Notes under the pieces: generated by a model
Told to the model about the DNA's origin: nothing
Databases searched by the model: none
What the model saw: only the letters and a program-made list of their open reading frames with translations
Position numbers and translations under genes: made by a program
Shown here: positions 1 to 8,144 of the stretch, piece after piece
Layout: every line of letters begins with the position of its first letter
How positions within the stretch are numbered: position 1 is the first letter of the stretch
Assembly: GCA_002409365.1 (NCBI GenBank)
Contig: DHUW01000052.1
Span: forward strand, 1 to 40,332
Direction of reading: 5' to 3'
DNA: 40,332 bases
From: Anaerolineaceae bacterium UBA5224
GTDB taxonomy: Bacteria; Chloroflexota; Anaerolineae; Anaerolineales; Anaerolineaceae

Positions 1-825
1 AGTCAAATTTTGGATTTCAATATTCTTGTCTCTGGAAAGTGGTAACAAAAGTTCGATGGTTTCTGCTACGAGGGTTCCGACATTAACATTGGACGGAATA
101 ATACTTTGATCCGATGATAAACACTTAAGCTTCATGATCAATTGCTCTATTCGGGCAGTAGAACGATCAACTGTTGCACAAAGAGAGTAAAAATCTGCCG
201 GAGTAACACTTGTCTTTTTCTTATCAACATCAACCTTCATACGGATTGAAGCGACCGGGGTTCGAAATTCGTGAGCAACATCAAGTAAGAATTGTTGCTG
301 GTTTTCGAATTGTTTCTCGAACCTTCTTAAACTTAAAATGATTGCGGCATGTAGGTCAGAAAGTTCCTTGTTCGGCATGATTTCACCTAGCAACTCAGTG
401 TTTGTTATAGTTCCATCTGAAATGGATTGGGAGAACTCTTCAATCGGAGTGCTTATAAACTTACTCAAAAAAACGGATAGAAGAAGACCAATCAGTAACG
501 CACCAACTACCGTTAAACCAATTGATTTTTGTAGCCTGATCTGTAGCTGGTCGAGCGCTATAGACTCCATACTCTCTATGTCCAAAGTGATAACTGGGTT
601 GGGTGTTTTCTGTGTTTGTGGGTTTCCTGGTTCAATCGAAGAGGTTGGCTCGATTCTCAATGATTGCACTTCGTGGAATACCGAAGATTGAATTAACTTT
701 GAAAAAGAAATGAACAGGATCGCCCCTAGTACGGTAAAAACAATAATTATCAGCAGGATTAGTTGCCGACGTAGGGAAAATTTTGAAAACAAATTTCGGA
801 GCACAGAGGAAGGGGTCTTTACCAT
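1..825 (-). CDS. Sensor histidine kinase (C-terminus beyond window)
   Basis: This is the membrane sensor kinase partner of the adjacent response regulator. I translated the reverse strand from the ATG at 825 and the frame stays open to base 1, giving 275 codons. A hydrophobic segment spans about residues 21-41, followed by a short outside loop rich in Pro, Ser and Thr, and a second membrane segment at about 102-121. A juxtamembrane linker leads to the dimerisation and phosphoacceptor helix with the H-box DVAHEFRTPVAS, phosphorylated His at about 185. The catalytic ATPase domain lies outside the window. It starts 63 bases after the regulator's stop codon, so the two are probably co-transcribed. 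The outside loop is only about 60 residues and gives no clue to the signal. Confidence 0.9.
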   Translation of the reverse strand, partial: MVKTPSSVLRNLFSKFSLRRQLILLIIIVFTVLGAILFISFSKLIQSSVFHEVQSLRIEPTSSIEPGNPQTQKTPNPVITLDIESMESIALDQLQIRLQKSIGLTVVGALLIGLLLSVFLSKFISTPIEEFSQSISDGTITNTELLGEIMPNKELSDLHAAIILSLRRFEKQFENQQQFLLDVAHEFRTPVASIRMKVDVDKKKTSVTPADFYSLCATVDRSTARIEQLIMKLKCLSSDQSIIPSNVNVGTLVAETIELLLPLSRDKNIEIQNLT

Positions 826-888
826 TTGAACCTCAACTTGATCATATCGGATAGCGTGTTAAATCCACATTAAATCAGAATGTGAATT

Positions 889-1563
889 CTACTCAATTAC
901 AAGGGTATAGCCGATGTTAACAGTCGTTACAATCACAGGATTAGTAACTCCAGCTTTTCTAAGTTTGGTTCTCAGGTAACTTATCTGCGTGCGCACAGAA
1001 TTAGAAAACAGAGCATCTTCTTCTCCCCAAATGTGTAAGATAAGCTCTTCCGCTGGAATCATTCTACCGACGTTTTGTGTCAAATACTCTAAAAGTTGGT
1101 ACTCCTTAGCTGTGAATTTGATCCCATAATCACCGACATAAACCATTCGAAGGTTTGTATCGATTGACAGTTGTCCCACCTCCACCAATGGCCTTCTGAC
1201 GTTGAGGTTCCTTCGCCAAAGTGCTCTGATACGAGCTAATAATTCATCAAAGTGGATTGGTTTGGAAAGATAATCATCTGCCCCTTGATCTAATCCATCA
1301 ATCCTTTCAAAGACTTCACCGCGTGCGGACAGTATACAAATCGATACTTTTGGATTTTTACTCCTGAAATTTTCGCAAAGGACCAAACCATCTGTATCCG
1401 GTAAGTTTAGGTCTAACAACGCGAGGTCGTATGGATACAAGTCATACAAAAACAAGGCTTCTTCACCATTTAAAGCGATGTCTACAACATAGCCTTCATT
1501 TCTCAGTCCTTCAGATAAAGAATCAGAGAAGTCTTCTTCATCATCGACGAGTAAAATCCGCAT
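889..1563 (-). CDS. OmpR/PhoB-family response regulator
   Basis: A two-component DNA-binding regulator of 224 residues, the normal length for the family. The receiver domain covers about residues 1-115: acidic pair D8/D9, phosphoacceptor D51 in LLDLNLPD, switch Ser79 and conserved K101 in LSKPIH. A winged-helix domain follows from about 125 to the C-terminus and ends in the usual hairpin (VNIGYTLVIE). It lies just upstream of the histidine kinase on the same strand, so phosphotransfer from that kinase is expected. The upstream region carries an 11-base-period direct repeat of the type OmpR/PhoB regulators bind, which suggests autoregulation. Its target genes cannot be named from the window. 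Confidence 0.93.
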   Translation of the reverse strand: MRILLVDDEEDFSDSLSEGLRNEGYVVDIALNGEEALFLYDLYPYDLALLDLNLPDTDGLVLCENFRSKNPKVSICILSARGEVFERIDGLDQGADDYLSKPIHFDELLARIRALWRRNLNVRRPLVEVGQLSIDTNLRMVYVGDYGIKFTAKEYQLLEYLTQNVGRMIPAEELILHIWGEEDALFSNSVRTQISYLRTKLRKAGVTNPVIVTTVNIGYTLVIE

Positions 1564-1912
1564 TATTCTTCTCTACCAAACAAGTCCGACATTAACTTAT
1601 TTTACCAAACAAGCGAAGAATGTTTTTTTTACAGTTAATGCAGAATTAATGCCAGCTACTGTAAATTGAGATTATGCAACACTTCACATCAATCAGGTAC
1701 ATCTATGAGACCTATTCATCACAAAGCCGATTTGTAGGGTTTAGTTTTCAAGGGTTTATTAGACAAAGCCTAATCTGGAAATAGAAAGTCATCGAGATCA
1801 ACTACAGGAAAAGTTCTGCCTTCAACAAAGCAGAGCTTTTTTTCTATTCCCGTTCTCACCCACATTGGCAAATCTTCTTTGAGCGCTGTTTTAAGAAGCG
1901 AAAGGAGATGAC
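1564..1912. other. Divergent intergenic region between regulator and mobile module
   Basis: A 349-base AT-rich stretch between the leftward response regulator and the rightward sigma-like gene. It should hold promoters for both sides and, if the module is a mobile element, its left junction. The clearest content is the repeat structure at 1628-1665 and a strong ribosome binding site, AAAGGAGATGAC, just before 1913. A minus-strand open frame (1770-1991) is discussed under rejected items. Confidence 0.6.
1628..1665. promoter_or_regulatory. Candidate response-regulator binding site
   Basis: Two exact copies of TTAATGC start at 1635 and 1646, 11 bases apart, the spacing typical of direct-repeat sites for OmpR/PhoB-type dimers. 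They are bracketed by an 8-base inverted repeat, TTTACAGT (1628-1635) and ACTGTAAA (1658-1665). The site lies about 65-100 bases upstream of the response regulator start. The regulatory role is inferred. Confidence 0.4.
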
Positions 1913-2341
1913 ATGATCCCTGGAACATTTGAATTAGGTGTCTGTTACGCGTTCGATTCTTATTGCAAACGGACATTAAAGAACGAAGCAATCAATGCTC
2001 ACAAAGCAATGAACAGACGAAAAAATAGAATTCTCAATTTTTCAGATCTAGCTCTTGATGAAGAGTATCTATTCATCAATCCTGACCCTATGGATGTCTT
2101 GTCCGAATATCGAATTAATGGATTATGGATAACCAATGAGCTTTTAAAAGCTGTAATCCAAAACCTACCGGAACCTTTAAAGCAGATCATCAACTTGTAT
2201 TATTTTGATGGTCTTAATGATCGAAAAATAAGCGAGATAACACAGATACCAAGAAGTACGATTCAGAACTGGCGGACTTCTGCTTTAGAAAAAATTAAGC
2301 ACGACTTGGAGGAAAACATCGATGACTGGTCAGGGATTTGA
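1913..2341 (+). CDS. Sigma-70-like helix-turn-helix protein of a mobile element
   Basis: A 142-residue protein resembling the small sigma-like factors of integrative elements (Tn916 Orf7-type). The N-terminus holds a basic helix (residues about 15-45), and the C-terminal half resembles sigma region 4: QNLPEPLKQIINLYYFDG followed by a helix-turn-helix with ISEITQIPRSTIQNWRTS. Such proteins usually control excision or transfer genes of the element. The start is fixed by AAAGGAGATGAC before the ATG. Its 3' end overlaps the next gene by 20 bases, so the two are translationally coupled. Family assignment is from motif resemblance. Confidence 0.75.
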   Translation: MIPGTFELGVCYAFDSYCKRTLKNEAINAHKAMNRRKNRILNFSDLALDEEYLFINPDPMDVLSEYRINGLWITNELLKAVIQNLPEPLKQIINLYYFDGLNDRKISEITQIPRSTIQNWRTSALEKIKHDLEENIDDWSGI

Positions 2342-2600
2342 AAACGAACTCAGGTCAACGAAGAGACTGCTTCCATACCCAGTGATTATCTGTGCAGTTC
2401 AGGGTGATCCAACAGCTATGGATCAAGTTATCGGCTATTACAATCTTTACATCGCCTACTTATCCAGACGTAATGTCAGAGACGAAGAAGGCTTTTTTAC
2501 CAAGATGCCGGATCCTGAAATTGAGGCTCGGCTTACTTCGCGGTTAGTCCGAGCTGTTGTTTGTTTCAAAATCCTCGGCGGACCAAATCAAGTTAAATGA
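2322..2600 (+). CDS. Small helix-turn-helix-type mobile element protein
   Basis: A 92-residue protein resembling the short element proteins annotated as helix-turn-helix domain (HTH_16, Tn916 Orf8-like). The recognisable pattern is a start such as LLPYPVIICAVQGDPTAMDQV, then YNLYIAYLSRR, then a C-terminal amphipathic helix with many Arg and Leu. Its partners in known elements are the sigma-like protein upstream and a recombinase, as seen here. It overlaps the sigma-like gene by 20 bases, and its stop overlaps the next start (ATGA). The molecular role in this family is not well defined; control of excision or transfer is the usual guess. Confidence 0.65.
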   Translation: MTGQGFENELRSTKRLLPYPVIICAVQGDPTAMDQVIGYYNLYIAYLSRRNVRDEEGFFTKMPDPEIEARLTSRLVRAVVCFKILGGPNQVK

Positions 2601-2851
2601 ACACTAAAATAAGTAGACCTGAACCAATGGGTGATAATGCCATTATTAGATATAGCTTGCAATTAGCAATGCTTAGCCGTCTACTTAGCAATGAATTGAT
2701 CACAAGAACTGAGTATGAAAAAGTTCGAAGCAAGTTAATGGAAAAATTTAGTGTAATTTCTGAAATATGGATTCAATCTTTACCCCTTAATAGTGTACAA
2801 TCTACTATGGTTGATACACACAATGAGGTGAGGGATAATGAAACCAGTTGA
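2597..2851 (+). CDS. Small SHOCT-like mobile element protein
   Basis: An 84-residue protein whose middle, LAMLSRLLSNELITRTEYEKV, resembles the short C-terminal SHOCT motif found in many element-encoded proteins (a Leu-rich helix, then an I-T-x-x-E-Y-E turn, then a second helix). It starts on the ATGA overlap with the preceding stop and ends inside the recombinase start region, so all four genes are tightly coupled. No catalytic motif is visible. The assignment rests on this short motif and on context. Confidence 0.6.
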   Translation: MNTKISRPEPMGDNAIIRYSLQLAMLSRLLSNELITRTEYEKVRSKLMEKFSVISEIWIQSLPLNSVQSTMVDTHNEVRDNETS

Positions 2852-4610
2852 AGTTATTAAAGGACAAGGTTTGGTTGCCCGTCGAGGTCGTGGCCAGGAA
2901 ATCGAACGATTGCGCGTGGCAGCCTATTGTCGTGTCAGCACGGATAGTGAGGACCAGCTAAGCAGCTACAAATCCCAAGTACAACATTACACGGAGTTTA
3001 TAAAATCCAAAAGCGAATGGGTCTTTTCTGGAATCTATGCTGATGAGGCAATCACAGGAACACAAATCAAAAATCGGGAGGATTTTCAAAGACTCGTCAA
3101 CGATTGTATGAATGGAGAGATAGACCTGGTTATCACCAAGTCTATCTCGCGGTTTGCCAGAAACACGCTGGACACCTTGCGCTATGTTCGTATGTTGAAA
3201 GAGAAGAATGTCGCTGTCTTCTTTGAAGAGGAGAATATCAACACTCTTACCATGGATGGTGAGTTGTTGTTGGTCATTTTGAGCTCCGTTGCACAACAGG
3301 AAGTTGAAAATATTTCCGCTAACGTTAAAAAAGGTCTGCGCATGAAAATGCAGCGAGGTGAGATTGTCGGCTTCCAGGGTTGCCTGGGATATGACTATCA
3401 TCCAGAGGATAAATCCCTAACGGTAAATGAGGAAGAAGCTAAAATCGTCCGATACATCTTTCAGCGGTATGTCGAAGGGGCAGGCTGTACTATTCTTGGA
3501 AATGAGCTGCAAAACCTGGGCTACAAAACCAAAAACGGTCATGCCAAATGGCCCGCATCCACCGTCATTAACATCATCAAAAATGAGAAGTATAAGGGAG
3601 ATCTCCTCCTCGGAAAAACCTTCACAGTAGATCCTATATCCAAACGTCGTCTGGAGAATTTCGGGGAGCAGGACAAGTACTATATTAAAGATCATCATGA
3701 GCCAATTGTTTCGGAGGATGTTTTTGCAAAAGCTCAGGAAATCCTTGCAAGGCGAGGTTACCCCAGACGACTTAATCCGGAGGGGAAGCGTGAGAAATAC
3801 AGTCGTAAATACGCATTTAGCAGCTTGTTACAGTGTGGGTTTTGTAATACTAATCTGAACAGACGCAGTTGGCATGCAAGTGCAAGACATAAGAAAATTA
3901 TCTGGCAATGCACTTTGGCTACAAAAAGAGGCAAGAGGTTTTGCCCAGAGAGCAAAGGAATTGAGGAAAGCATTATTGAGAATGCTTTCCTTGAAGCCTA
4001 CAAGCTCCTTTGTGGAAACGATAAAGCAATTATTGATGAATTCCTAACACTGACCGAAAAGACGCTTGGTGAAGAAAATGTGGAAAAAAACGTCAGAAGA
4101 ATTGAAAAAGAATTGCTTACCACTGATCACAAGAAGAGCAAACTCATTGATTTGCGGCTTGAAGGAACAATCGATGAGGAGTCTTTCTCCAGGAAATTAT
4201 TTGAAATTGACAGTAATCTCGACGCCCTGAATTCAACACTAAACGATTTATCCGCAACCAAAGACCAACAGGACGACCTTCGATCACGGATACAGAGTTT
4301 TAGGTCAACACTTGAAAACCAGGCAATCTTGGAGAAATTCGACCGATTCGTGTTTGAGAGCATAGTCGAAAAAGCGATTATTGGAGGATATGGAGAAGAT
4401 GGAAAATCAGACCCTGGTTTAATCACTTTCGTTTTCAAAACCGGATTTAAGGAAAAGTTACACAAAAGTAAATTTGAAGTTATGAGAAGAGAATTTGATT
4501 CAGATGGCAATCAAATCGTTCCGTGTACTTTTTCCCAAAACGAGGACGTTTCCATGTCTTCCTTTAGTAACTCAAACACATGTCGAGACAATAGTTCTAC
4601 TGTAAAATAA
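2838..4610 (+). CDS. Large serine recombinase (site-specific integrase)
   Basis: A 590-residue large serine recombinase that would catalyse integration and excision of its element. The N-terminal resolvase domain carries RVAAYCRVSTDSEDQ, nucleophile Ser34, then the conserved ITKSISRFARN segment. The recombinase domain follows (GCLGYDYHPEDKSL, then WPASTVINIIKNEKYKG), then a zinc-ribbon domain with Cys333, Cys336, Cys358 and Cys369, and a C-terminal coiled-coil region. All expected domains are present and the frame is intact, so it may be active. The start at 2838 follows GAGGTGAGGG and overlaps the preceding gene by 14 bases. The tail after about residue 560 is Ser/Asn-rich. Resemblance is to recombinases of Firmicutes mobile elements. 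Confidence 0.93.
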   Translation: MKPVEVIKGQGLVARRGRGQEIERLRVAAYCRVSTDSEDQLSSYKSQVQHYTEFIKSKSEWVFSGIYADEAITGTQIKNREDFQRLVNDCMNGEIDLVITKSISRFARNTLDTLRYVRMLKEKNVAVFFEEENINTLTMDGELLLVILSSVAQQEVENISANVKKGLRMKMQRGEIVGFQGCLGYDYHPEDKSLTVNEEEAKIVRYIFQRYVEGAGCTILGNELQNLGYKTKNGHAKWPASTVINIIKNEKYKGDLLLGKTFTVDPISKRRLENFGEQDKYYIKDHHEPIVSEDVFAKAQEILARRGYPRRLNPEGKREKYSRKYAFSSLLQCGFCNTNLNRRSWHASARHKKIIWQCTLATKRGKRFCPESKGIEESIIENAFLEAYKLLCGNDKAIIDEFLTLTEKTLGEENVEKNVRRIEKELLTTDHKKSKLIDLRLEGTIDEESFSRKLFEIDSNLDALNSTLNDLSATKDQQDDLRSRIQSFRSTLENQAILEKFDRFVFESIVEKAIIGGYGEDGKSDPGLITFVFKTGFKEKLHKSKFEVMRREFDSDGNQIVPCTFSQNEDVSMSSFSNSNTCRDNSSTVK

Positions 4611-4655
4611 AGATAAGTAAATAGACTCTATAGTGCTTATTGCCGAAAGAGGCAT

Positions 4656-5531
4656 ATGTCTGCTTTTGATAACAAATGGATACAACAAATTCTTGCTCTT
4701 CAACAGGTCGATGGCTCTTGGGGACAATTTCATTCGCTGAGCCAACCGACGAAACAAAAGCCGATGACAACCGAACAAGCCCTCAGACGGCTTAGGATTC
4801 TTGGTTTAACAAAAGATGATGAACCGATAGCCCGCACGCTTGAATATATGGAACACAATCTTCTGCAATCGCATCCTACTGTCTTTCATGAGAAAAAGCA
4901 CGATTCAAAAACATATGGCGATTTAATGCTTGCGGCTTGGATACGTTTGTTTGACCCCTACAATAATGCCGCGCTATCTATCGCAAAAAAGTGGGCAAAA
5001 GTCATCACTCGTGCTTTTCAAAACGGTGAATATTCTCATGCAGAATATGTTAAGGCTTATGAATCTGAATTTATAATGCTAAATCCAGAGGCGGGTTGTT
5101 TGGCTGATTTTGTTGTGTTTTATCAACTCGCCCTGCTGCCGGGACTTTTGGTCCCCGAAATCGAATCCTCTATGCTTGACTATGTGCTTGCTCACGATCG
5201 AGGCATTGTTTACTTATATGAGGACCGTCTGGACATACTGCCTGAACAATTTGCTTCGCGAAAAGCCACCCGCTATTTAGCTGCAGTAGAGTTGTTGGCT
5301 GATTATTCACTCGCGCCTGAAAAGTTGGGATTTGTGGGTGTTTGGTTAAAAAACCAGCAGGATAAAAGCGGATTATGGGATATGAGTTCTATAGTCAAAG
5401 ATGGTATTTACTTTCCACTGTCTGATTCATGGCAAAAAACTGAGGACAGAAAGAAAGATTGCACTTCAAGAGTGATACGACTCCTGGACAAATTAGAGGT
5501 AACAAAAAGAACCAAACAAATGGTTAAGTAA
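4656..5531 (+). CDS. Hypothetical alpha-toroid (prenyltransferase/squalene-cyclase-like) protein
   Basis: A 291-residue soluble protein of unknown function. Near the N-terminus is QQVDGSWGQF, and another related segment near residue 230 reads WLKNQQDKSGLWDM. These Q-x-x-D-G-x-W repeats are typical of the alpha/alpha toroid fold shared by squalene cyclases and protein prenyltransferases. The Asp-rich catalytic motifs of true cyclases are not evident, so an enzymatic role is doubtful. It lies 45 bases after the recombinase stop and could be cargo of the mobile module. A second toroid-like protein occurs at 10606-11541. There is no signal peptide or membrane segment. Confidence 0.6.
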   Translation: MSAFDNKWIQQILALQQVDGSWGQFHSLSQPTKQKPMTTEQALRRLRILGLTKDDEPIARTLEYMEHNLLQSHPTVFHEKKHDSKTYGDLMLAAWIRLFDPYNNAALSIAKKWAKVITRAFQNGEYSHAEYVKAYESEFIMLNPEAGCLADFVVFYQLALLPGLLVPEIESSMLDYVLAHDRGIVYLYEDRLDILPEQFASRKATRYLAAVELLADYSLAPEKLGFVGVWLKNQQDKSGLWDMSSIVKDGIYFPLSDSWQKTEDRKKDCTSRVIRLLDKLEVTKRTKQMVK

Positions 5532-5658
5532 ATTTATTAGTTATGGTTTTGATTCCTAAACCTCATGACCTTTAGAAAATTATCCATAAACCTGATGTAC
5601 CTGGGAAAATCATTGGTTGAAATCAGATATTTTTTGTCCGCATAACCAAATACTAGAG

Positions 5659-5678
5659 AGATGATTTGGATCTCATCT
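5659..5678. promoter_or_regulatory. Inverted repeat upstream of the CadD-like gene
   Basis: AGATGA (5659-5664) and TCATCT (5673-5678) form a 6-base inverted repeat with an 8-base spacer, about 85 bases upstream of the transporter start. It could be a metal-regulator operator, but no ArsR/CadC-type gene is nearby. A 6-base repeat is weak evidence. Confidence 0.25.
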
Positions 5679-5762
5679 GAGGAAAAGAAGAACTACATTG
5701 GCTGATTTTAATTATCATACTTACAAGCTCAACAACAAAATGATTGAAATAATGAGGAATGA

Positions 5763-6380
5763 GTGATAACCACCATTTTTAATTCCGTTTTTGTCTATTT
5801 AGCCACCAGCATCGACGAGATCCCGATCTTGTTCATTTTGTATACGAAAAAGAGCAATCAAGGTAAAGCCAGGACCATAACCGGGATGTATTTCCTGGGT
5901 ACCTTCATCCTTGTTACTGCCGGCATCCTTGGGGCACGTGGTCTGGGTCTTTTCATCCCACAACATATTCTTGGTCTGCTGGGGTTGGTGCCGTTTGTGA
6001 TGGGTGTCCAGACCCTGGTAAAAGCTGAGGAGGATGATGAGCTGGAAGAAGCTGAAGAAGCTATGAAGAAACAGACTTCACTCAGTCTCCAAATTCTGGC
6101 CATCACCATCGGACTGGGCGCTGATGACCTTGCTGTTTACGTCCCACTATTCACTACACTTGTCAGCACCGAGTTGATCATCATGCTGATCGTTTTCGCC
6201 ATCGCAACCGGACTGCTCTGTTTCATCAGTTACAGGATGACATCTTTCAAGGTCCTAACCGGTTTTATCGAGAAATACGAACGACTCATCGTAGGAACCA
6301 TTTTCATCGTTGTAGGTTTTTCCATTATGAACGAGAGTGGGACCTTTACCTGGATGGCATCGTTGCTAACCGGGAATTAA
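5763..6380 (+). CDS. CadD-family cadmium resistance/permease-like membrane protein
   Basis: A 205-residue integral membrane protein matching the Cad (cadmium resistance transporter) family in length and pattern. Five to six hydrophobic segments are visible, with the family-like start FVYLATSIDEIPILFIL containing acidic residues in the first membrane helix. An acidic loop (EEDDELEEAEEA) follows at about residues 88-100, and GLGADDLAVYVPLF begins the second half. The family is linked to cadmium efflux, though many members have unknown substrates. The start is a GTG at 5763, preceded by ATGAGGAAT. No regulator is adjacent. A strong hairpin lies directly after the stop, so it is probably transcribed alone. 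Confidence 0.75.
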   Translation: MITTIFNSVFVYLATSIDEIPILFILYTKKSNQGKARTITGMYFLGTFILVTAGILGARGLGLFIPQHILGLLGLVPFVMGVQTLVKAEEDDELEEAEEAMKKQTSLSLQILAITIGLGADDLAVYVPLFTTLVSTELIIMLIVFAIATGLLCFISYRMTSFKVLTGFIEKYERLIVGTIFIVVGFSIMNESGTFTWMASLLTGN

Positions 6381-6407
6381 ACGAGGAACTTCTACGAAGT
6401 TCCTCGT
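6381..6407 (+). terminator. Hairpin terminator after the CadD-like gene
   Basis: Perfect 12-base stem ACGAGGAACTTC / GAAGTTCCTCGT with loop TAC, beginning at the base after the stop codon. A second small stem-loop (CCTC ... GAGG, followed by six T) lies at about 6420-6440 and supplies the T run. The rest of the gap up to 6689 shows no gene; a possible -10 (TATAGT at about 6651) lies before the VanZ-type gene. Confidence 0.7.
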
Positions 6408-6689
6408 GATATACGCTACCTCCTTAGGCGAGGTTTTTTCACTCCTGAAGGCCAAATTCCTTATTCCGCGCCACCCCACCCAGATGGTGGCAAAGACCAG
6501 CTGAAGAGTGATCCAGCCTCCTTATTTTTTGCATAGCGAAACAGTATTTTCAAGTTTTCGCCTCAGTAGATTATTTTTCGTTAAGCTGTAACTATACTTT
6601 TGACGAAGACTTTACCCCCTAAAATCGGTCTCACCAAAAATCTGGTATAGTGAAGTAGTTGTATGAAATCACTTTAATGGAGAATATTT

Positions 6690-8120
6690 ATGGACATCAT
6701 TACTATTTTTCAAGTATTACAAAAATGGGGATTGTTCGCACTCGGCGGAGGTGTGGTTTTGGCGCTTGGCATTTTTGCAGGCTACATGATCTATAAAAAG
6801 GTGTTTCATGGTCAAAAGCAGATGTCAAAAACACAGGGAATATCCTTGTTTCTTTTGTGTTCCTGGTTGGCGCTCGTACTGGGATTAACCACCATTAGCC
6901 GCGGAGCGAATTTCACCGGATCCTTCAACATAGATTTCTTTAGCTCATACGTGAATGCCTGGAATAAATGGTCAATCAGCGAACTGCAGCTCATCATCTT
7001 CAATATGCTGATGTTTGTACCGTTAGGCTTTTTATTGCCGCTTATTTGGAAAGAAGCAGAGAAGTTCAAGGTAACTTTTTTAGTTTCCCTCGGATTCACT
7101 CTCCTGATAGAAATCGTGCAATTCTTGACTGGAACAGGGATATTCGAATTTGACGACTTGTTCCATAATTTACTCGGAAGCTTGTTTGGATATTTTCTCA
7201 TCATGGCCGTTCTTTCCATCATTAGAGAAAAGCGGATTCGTTTTGCTCCCCTTGCCAAAGTACTCATGTTCCCCCTGGTGATTGGAATGATCATAGGGAT
7301 TGTTTGGCTTGCATATGACAAACAAACATACGGGAATATGACCATCCTTCCTGCGACGAAGCAGGATATGTCAGAAATTCAGGTCTTGACCAACCTTTCT
7401 TTATCCGATCAAGAAGCTACAGCTTCCATATTTGAAAACAGATATACAGAAGATCTGGAATTTATTGAACAAATAAAAAACAAACTTTCTGAATTGGAAA
7501 ATGTTACATTTTCAGGTGTTCAGCGCCGTGAAGGCGATACTCGTGTTTACATCGGCAAAAGCTCCGATGGTGAAGAAGTCCAGCTAAACTTCTTTTTTAG
7601 GACAGGACAATGGAGCTACAACAGCTGGCATGAGAGTGTTAAATTGTCCGAAGACGAAATAAAGCGTAGCAAAGACACTTATGGGATTTGGCTAAAGGAA
7701 AACGGACTATTACCCGATACCGCTGTTTTTAGTGTGCAAAACGACGATATGCTTCGGTGGGACACACAGGAAACGGAAGAATTGCCGAATTCCAAAACCC
7801 CATTCCCATCTGGACCTATCTTGTTGCAGTTTGATAGTGATCTGAAACTTGCTTCCATGTATTACGGTATTAGCTGGAATGATTTTGTCGCAACGGAAAA
7901 GATTATTTCTCCCGATGCAGCATTCCAAGAAGTTGAAAATGGAAACTTTGAACAATATGTTCCGTTCCAGCAAGGTGATACCTTATGGGTCAAAGAATAT
8001 GAACTCGCGTATGTTTATGATACAAAAGGGTTTTTACAGCCGGTTTATCAATTTACTGGATACATCAACAATCAAGATAACATCTGGACGTGCCAAATTC
8101 CGGCTTTATTTTTTGAATAA
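6690..8120 (+). CDS. VanZ-domain membrane protein with a large soluble C-terminal domain
   Basis: A 476-residue protein. The first about 215 residues hold five to six membrane helices with a typical VanZ core: NMLMFVPLGFLLPLIWK, then LIEIVQFLTGTGIFEFDDL, then HNLLGSLFGYFL. VanZ-type proteins are associated with teicoplanin resistance in some systems, but most are uncharacterised. From about residue 225 to the end the protein is soluble and rich in aromatic and acidic residues, with no motif I recognise; being beyond the last helix, it is probably outside the membrane. Ordinary VanZ proteins are about 150-200 residues, so this is an unusual fusion. The start has GGAG nine bases upstream. The gene converges on the OPT gene with only 24 bases between the stops. 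Confidence 0.75.
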   Translation: MDIITIFQVLQKWGLFALGGGVVLALGIFAGYMIYKKVFHGQKQMSKTQGISLFLLCSWLALVLGLTTISRGANFTGSFNIDFFSSYVNAWNKWSISELQLIIFNMLMFVPLGFLLPLIWKEAEKFKVTFLVSLGFTLLIEIVQFLTGTGIFEFDDLFHNLLGSLFGYFLIMAVLSIIREKRIRFAPLAKVLMFPLVIGMIIGIVWLAYDKQTYGNMTILPATKQDMSEIQVLTNLSLSDQEATASIFENRYTEDLEFIEQIKNKLSELENVTFSGVQRREGDTRVYIGKSSDGEEVQLNFFFRTGQWSYNSWHESVKLSEDEIKRSKDTYGIWLKENGLLPDTAVFSVQNDDMLRWDTQETEELPNSKTPFPSGPILLQFDSDLKLASMYYGISWNDFVATEKIISPDAAFQEVENGNFEQYVPFQQGDTLWVKEYELAYVYDTKGFLQPVYQFTGYINNQDNIWTCQIPALFFE

Positions 8121-8144
8121 GAAGGTTGACTAAAACAAAGGCAG

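Larger units (their letters stand above)
1913..4610 (+). mobile_element. Compact serine-recombinase mobile module (possibly remnant)
   Basis: Four overlapping rightward genes (sigma-like, helix-turn-helix-like, SHOCT-like and large serine recombinase) form one transcription unit. This order recalls the regulatory and recombinase end of Firmicutes conjugative elements, recalled from memory. There are no relaxase, coupling ATPase, replication or conjugation genes. I could not define att sites, so the limits given are simply those of the genes. Serine integrases use short core sites that cannot be found reliably by eye. It may be a remnant, a minimal mobilisable element, or an element whose cargo includes the genes to its right. 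Confidence 0.6.

Noticed and set aside
338..691. Plus-strand 117-codon frame
   Set aside because: Antisense to the sensor kinase, whose own frame carries clear H-box and membrane segments.
1770..1991. Minus-strand 73-codon frame ending WVRTGIEKKL ... FPVVDLDDFLFPD
   Set aside because: The end looks somewhat protein-like and could be a remnant at the mobile module border, but it overlaps the sigma-like gene start and its first part is antisense noise.
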